Shown piece by piece: positions 14,743-16,388 of a stretch of DNA of 16,388 bases. How positions within the stretch are numbered: the first letter of the stretch is position 1; each line of letters opens with the position of its first letter. The DNA comes from Treponema sp. Its GTDB lineage: Bacteria; Spirochaetota; Spirochaetia; Treponematales; Breznakiellaceae. Location of the stretch: positions 1 to 16,388 of the forward strand of contig WRAL01000006.1 in NCBI GenBank assembly GCA_009780285.1, given 5' to 3'. A model generated the notes under the pieces. The model saw only the letters and a list, made by a program, of their open reading frames with translations, was not told the origin of the DNA and did no database searches. The translations under genes were made by a program, and so were the position numbers.

Positions 14743-16053
14743 CTATCGAAGAAAGCGCGCTTCGATGTCAAAGCCACGGCGCGCAAACGTTTCGCAGCGC
14801 AGAATCTCGCCCGGCTTTTCGTCGCCGCGCGCGCCTGATGAAACAACCGCGCAGCCGTCGACTTCAGGCGCATGGCAAAAAAGCCGGCCCAGCCAGAATT
14901 CGCCCTCGTCCCCGTCGATTTTTTCCTCGAGCAGAACGTCAAAGGCGCGGCCGATAAGCTCGTCTATTTTTTCCTCGGTTATCGGCATTTGCGCTTCCTC
15001 TGCTTTGCGCTTGCGTTCCTGCGCTATTTTTTTCGGCGGCTTATTTTTTAGATCGTAGGCGGCGGTTCCTTCCTCGCGCGAATAGGCGAAGCATCCAAGC
15101 CAATGCGGGCGCAGTTCCTGCTGAAAGCGCAAAAGCTCCTGAAAATCCTCTTCAGTTTCGCCGGGAAAGCCCAGCAAAAAAGTAGTGCGAAATATCGCGC
15201 CGGGTATGCGCGCCCGGATCGCGCCGGCCAGCGCAAGATATTTTTCCGCGTCGCCGCTGCGCCTCATCGCCTTGAGGATTTTGCGCGAGGCATGTTGAAG
15301 GGGAATGTCGAAATAGGGCAGAATGCGCGGATCGTTTTCCATGACATCCAAAATGCCAAGGGGGAAATTATCCGGGTGCATGTACAAAAGCCGAACCCAG
15401 AAATCGCCGCGCAGTTTGGAAATCTCGCGCAGCAATCCGGGAAGATCAAGGCCGGCGTCTTTGTAGGCGCAAATGTCCTGCCCGATAATGCAAAGCTCCC
15501 TCACTCCGCGCTCGATAAGATCGCGGCATTCATCGACAATTTCCCGCGCGCCGCGGCATCGCAGAGATCCGCGAATTAAAGGGATGGCGCAGAACGAACA
15601 GGCGTGGTTGCAGCCTTCGCTTATTTTCACGTAAGCGCAGCCCGGCATCGAAAGAAGCGGGCGGGCTCCGGGCGGCGAGTCGGGCGCGGCGCTGTCATGC
15701 GCGCGACCGACAAGCCGGCCGGCGGCGCGCGCGATTTCCGCCGCGTCGTCCAGGCGCAAAATCCCGTCTGCCTCGGGAAGGGACGAGGCTAGATCCTCGG
15801 AATACCTCTGCGCGAGGCAGCCGGCAAGAAGGATTTTTTTTTCGGGATAATTTTTTTTCCATTCAAGAACGGCGTTTATCGACTCGCGCTTTGCGTCCTC
15901 GATAAAGCCGCAGGAATTAACGATTATCAGATCGGCGCTTTCGGCATCGTCCGCGCAAGTCCAGCCGTGGCCGTCCAGCCGCGCCATCATGCCTTCGGAG
16001 TCAACCTGATTTTTAGCGCAGCCGAAGGAATCGAGAAAGTAGCTCGCGGGCAC
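14743..16053 (-). CDS. rimO: Ribosomal protein S12 methylthiotransferase RimO
   Basis: The protein has 436 aa, normal for RimO. It is a radical SAM methylthiotransferase that modifies the conserved Asp of ribosomal protein S12. The N-terminal UPF0004 domain has Cys12 (FGCAKNQVDSEG), Cys48 (VNSCGF) and Cys79 (LAGCLAQRY) for one 4Fe-4S cluster. The radical SAM motif CNHACSFC has Cys148, Cys152 and Cys155. From about 365 a TRAM-like domain follows. FGCAKNQVD, and CAIP after the radical motif, favour RimO over MiaB. The frame runs further upstream into the previous gene, but the GTG at 16053 gives the normal family N-terminus and lies five bases after that gene's stop. The ribosome site is weak, which fits translational coupling. 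Confidence 0.95.
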   Translation of the reverse strand: MPASYFLDSFGCAKNQVDSEGMMARLDGHGWTCADDAESADLIIVNSCGFIEDAKRESINAVLEWKKNYPEKKILLAGCLAQRYSEDLASSLPEADGILRLDDAAEIARAAGRLVGRAHDSAAPDSPPGARPLLSMPGCAYVKISEGCNHACSFCAIPLIRGSLRCRGAREIVDECRDLIERGVRELCIIGQDICAYKDAGLDLPGLLREISKLRGDFWVRLLYMHPDNFPLGILDVMENDPRILPYFDIPLQHASRKILKAMRRSGDAEKYLALAGAIRARIPGAIFRTTFLLGFPGETEEDFQELLRFQQELRPHWLGCFAYSREEGTAAYDLKNKPPKKIAQERKRKAEEAQMPITEEKIDELIGRAFDVLLEEKIDGDEGEFWLGRLFCHAPEVDGCAVVSSGARGDEKPGEILRCETFARRGFDIEARFLR

Positions 16054-16058
16054 AGGGA

Positions 16059-16388
16059 TTAGGTTTCCAAGCGCGCGACCACGAGCCGGAACAGACTGTC
16101 CTCGCCGCGAATCCAGCGAATGTCCGCGACGACGACCTCGCCCGGCCCGCCTATTTCCACGGGAACGGTTCTGCCGCCGCCGGTAACCTGAAGGCGCGCG
16201 GCCTGCGCGTTTGAAGCCCAAATGCGAACGCCGTTGTGCACCTGCGCGACGGTCAGCTCGTCAAGGCGCTGGAAGAAGCGCTCGTTTCGCTCGCGGCGAG
16301 CCGGCTCGAAAAGAACTTCCCAGCGAAATATGCCGCTGCCGACAAAATTGGCCTGCAAGGTGAAGGGGTACGCGTTCGGCGATGAAAA
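16059..16388 (-). CDS. C-terminal part of a RodZ/DUF4115-like protein (5' end outside window)
   Basis: Only the last 109 aa are present; the gene continues past the right edge. The visible part has a run typical of the extracytoplasmic DUF4115 domain of RodZ-like helix-turn-helix membrane proteins: a WASNAQAARLQV strand, then GGGRTVPVEIGGPGEVVVADIRWI. The N-terminal DNA-binding-like and membrane segments cannot be seen, so the name rests on this tail alone. It ends with TAA at 16061-16059, five bases before the rimO GTG, and would head the operon seen here. A spirochaetal envelope protein of unknown type is the alternative. Confidence 0.55.
   Translation of the reverse strand, partial: FSSPNAYPFTLQANFVGSGIFRWEVLFEPARRERNERFFQRLDELTVAQVHNGVRIWASNAQAARLQVTGGGRTVPVEIGGPGEVVVADIRWIRGEDSLFRLVVARLET

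Noticed and set aside
1..16388. CRISPR arrays, tRNA or rRNA genes and transposase genes
   Set aside because: No regularly spaced direct repeats of CRISPR type, no cloverleaf with a GTTCGAATC-type arm, no rRNA core sequence and no transposase motif were seen. The repeats in 1-8212 are protein-coding domains.

Overview
The window looks like a GC-rich bacterial chromosome segment, most likely from a spirochaete of the Treponema type. This is an inference from gene content: giant lipoproteins built from Listeria/Bacteroides-type repeats plus RCC1 repeats, a small single-RRM RNA-binding protein, and a rimO gene next to a RodZ-like helix-turn-helix gene tail. No rRNA or protein marker here fixes the genus. 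Every supported gene lies on the minus strand, so transcription runs from high to low coordinates. The many plus-strand reading frames are GC-driven shadows.

Right block (16388 to 11479): a tightly packed operon. It runs from the C-terminal end of a RodZ/DUF4115-like protein to rimO, arfB, a B12-binding-type radical SAM gene and radA, with gaps of 4 to 18 nt. It links tRNA/ribosome modification, ribosome rescue and DNA repair. The radical SAM gene carries an apparent one-base frameshift near its 3' end. The lost C-terminus is still readable in another frame and ends 18 nt before the radA GTG.

Middle block (11478 to 8585): 462 bp without a convincing protein gene separate radA from the RRM gene. 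This stretch holds an A-tract/TTGACA promoter and several hairpins, so it is either an unrecognised small RNA or a long structured leader. The RRM gene (91 aa) follows, then a hairpin, then a two-gene operon, eda (KDPG aldolase with an extra C-terminal VOC-like domain) and kdgK (KDG kinase). Together these turn 2-keto-3-deoxygluconate into pyruvate and glyceraldehyde-3-phosphate. A 104-bp MITE-like palindromic element sits exactly in the kdgK stop codon, flanked by a TA duplication inside CTAG.

Left block (8311 to 1): two tandem paralogous lipoprotein genes, the second cut by the window edge. Both have the same plan: a lipoprotein signal with Cys32, nine Lib/InlB-B-like repeats, an Ig-like spacer and an RCC1 propeller of seven repeats. 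Each has its own sigma-70-type promoter, and a very strong intrinsic terminator separates them. They are probably exported, envelope-anchored binding proteins. Their ligand cannot be read from the sequence.
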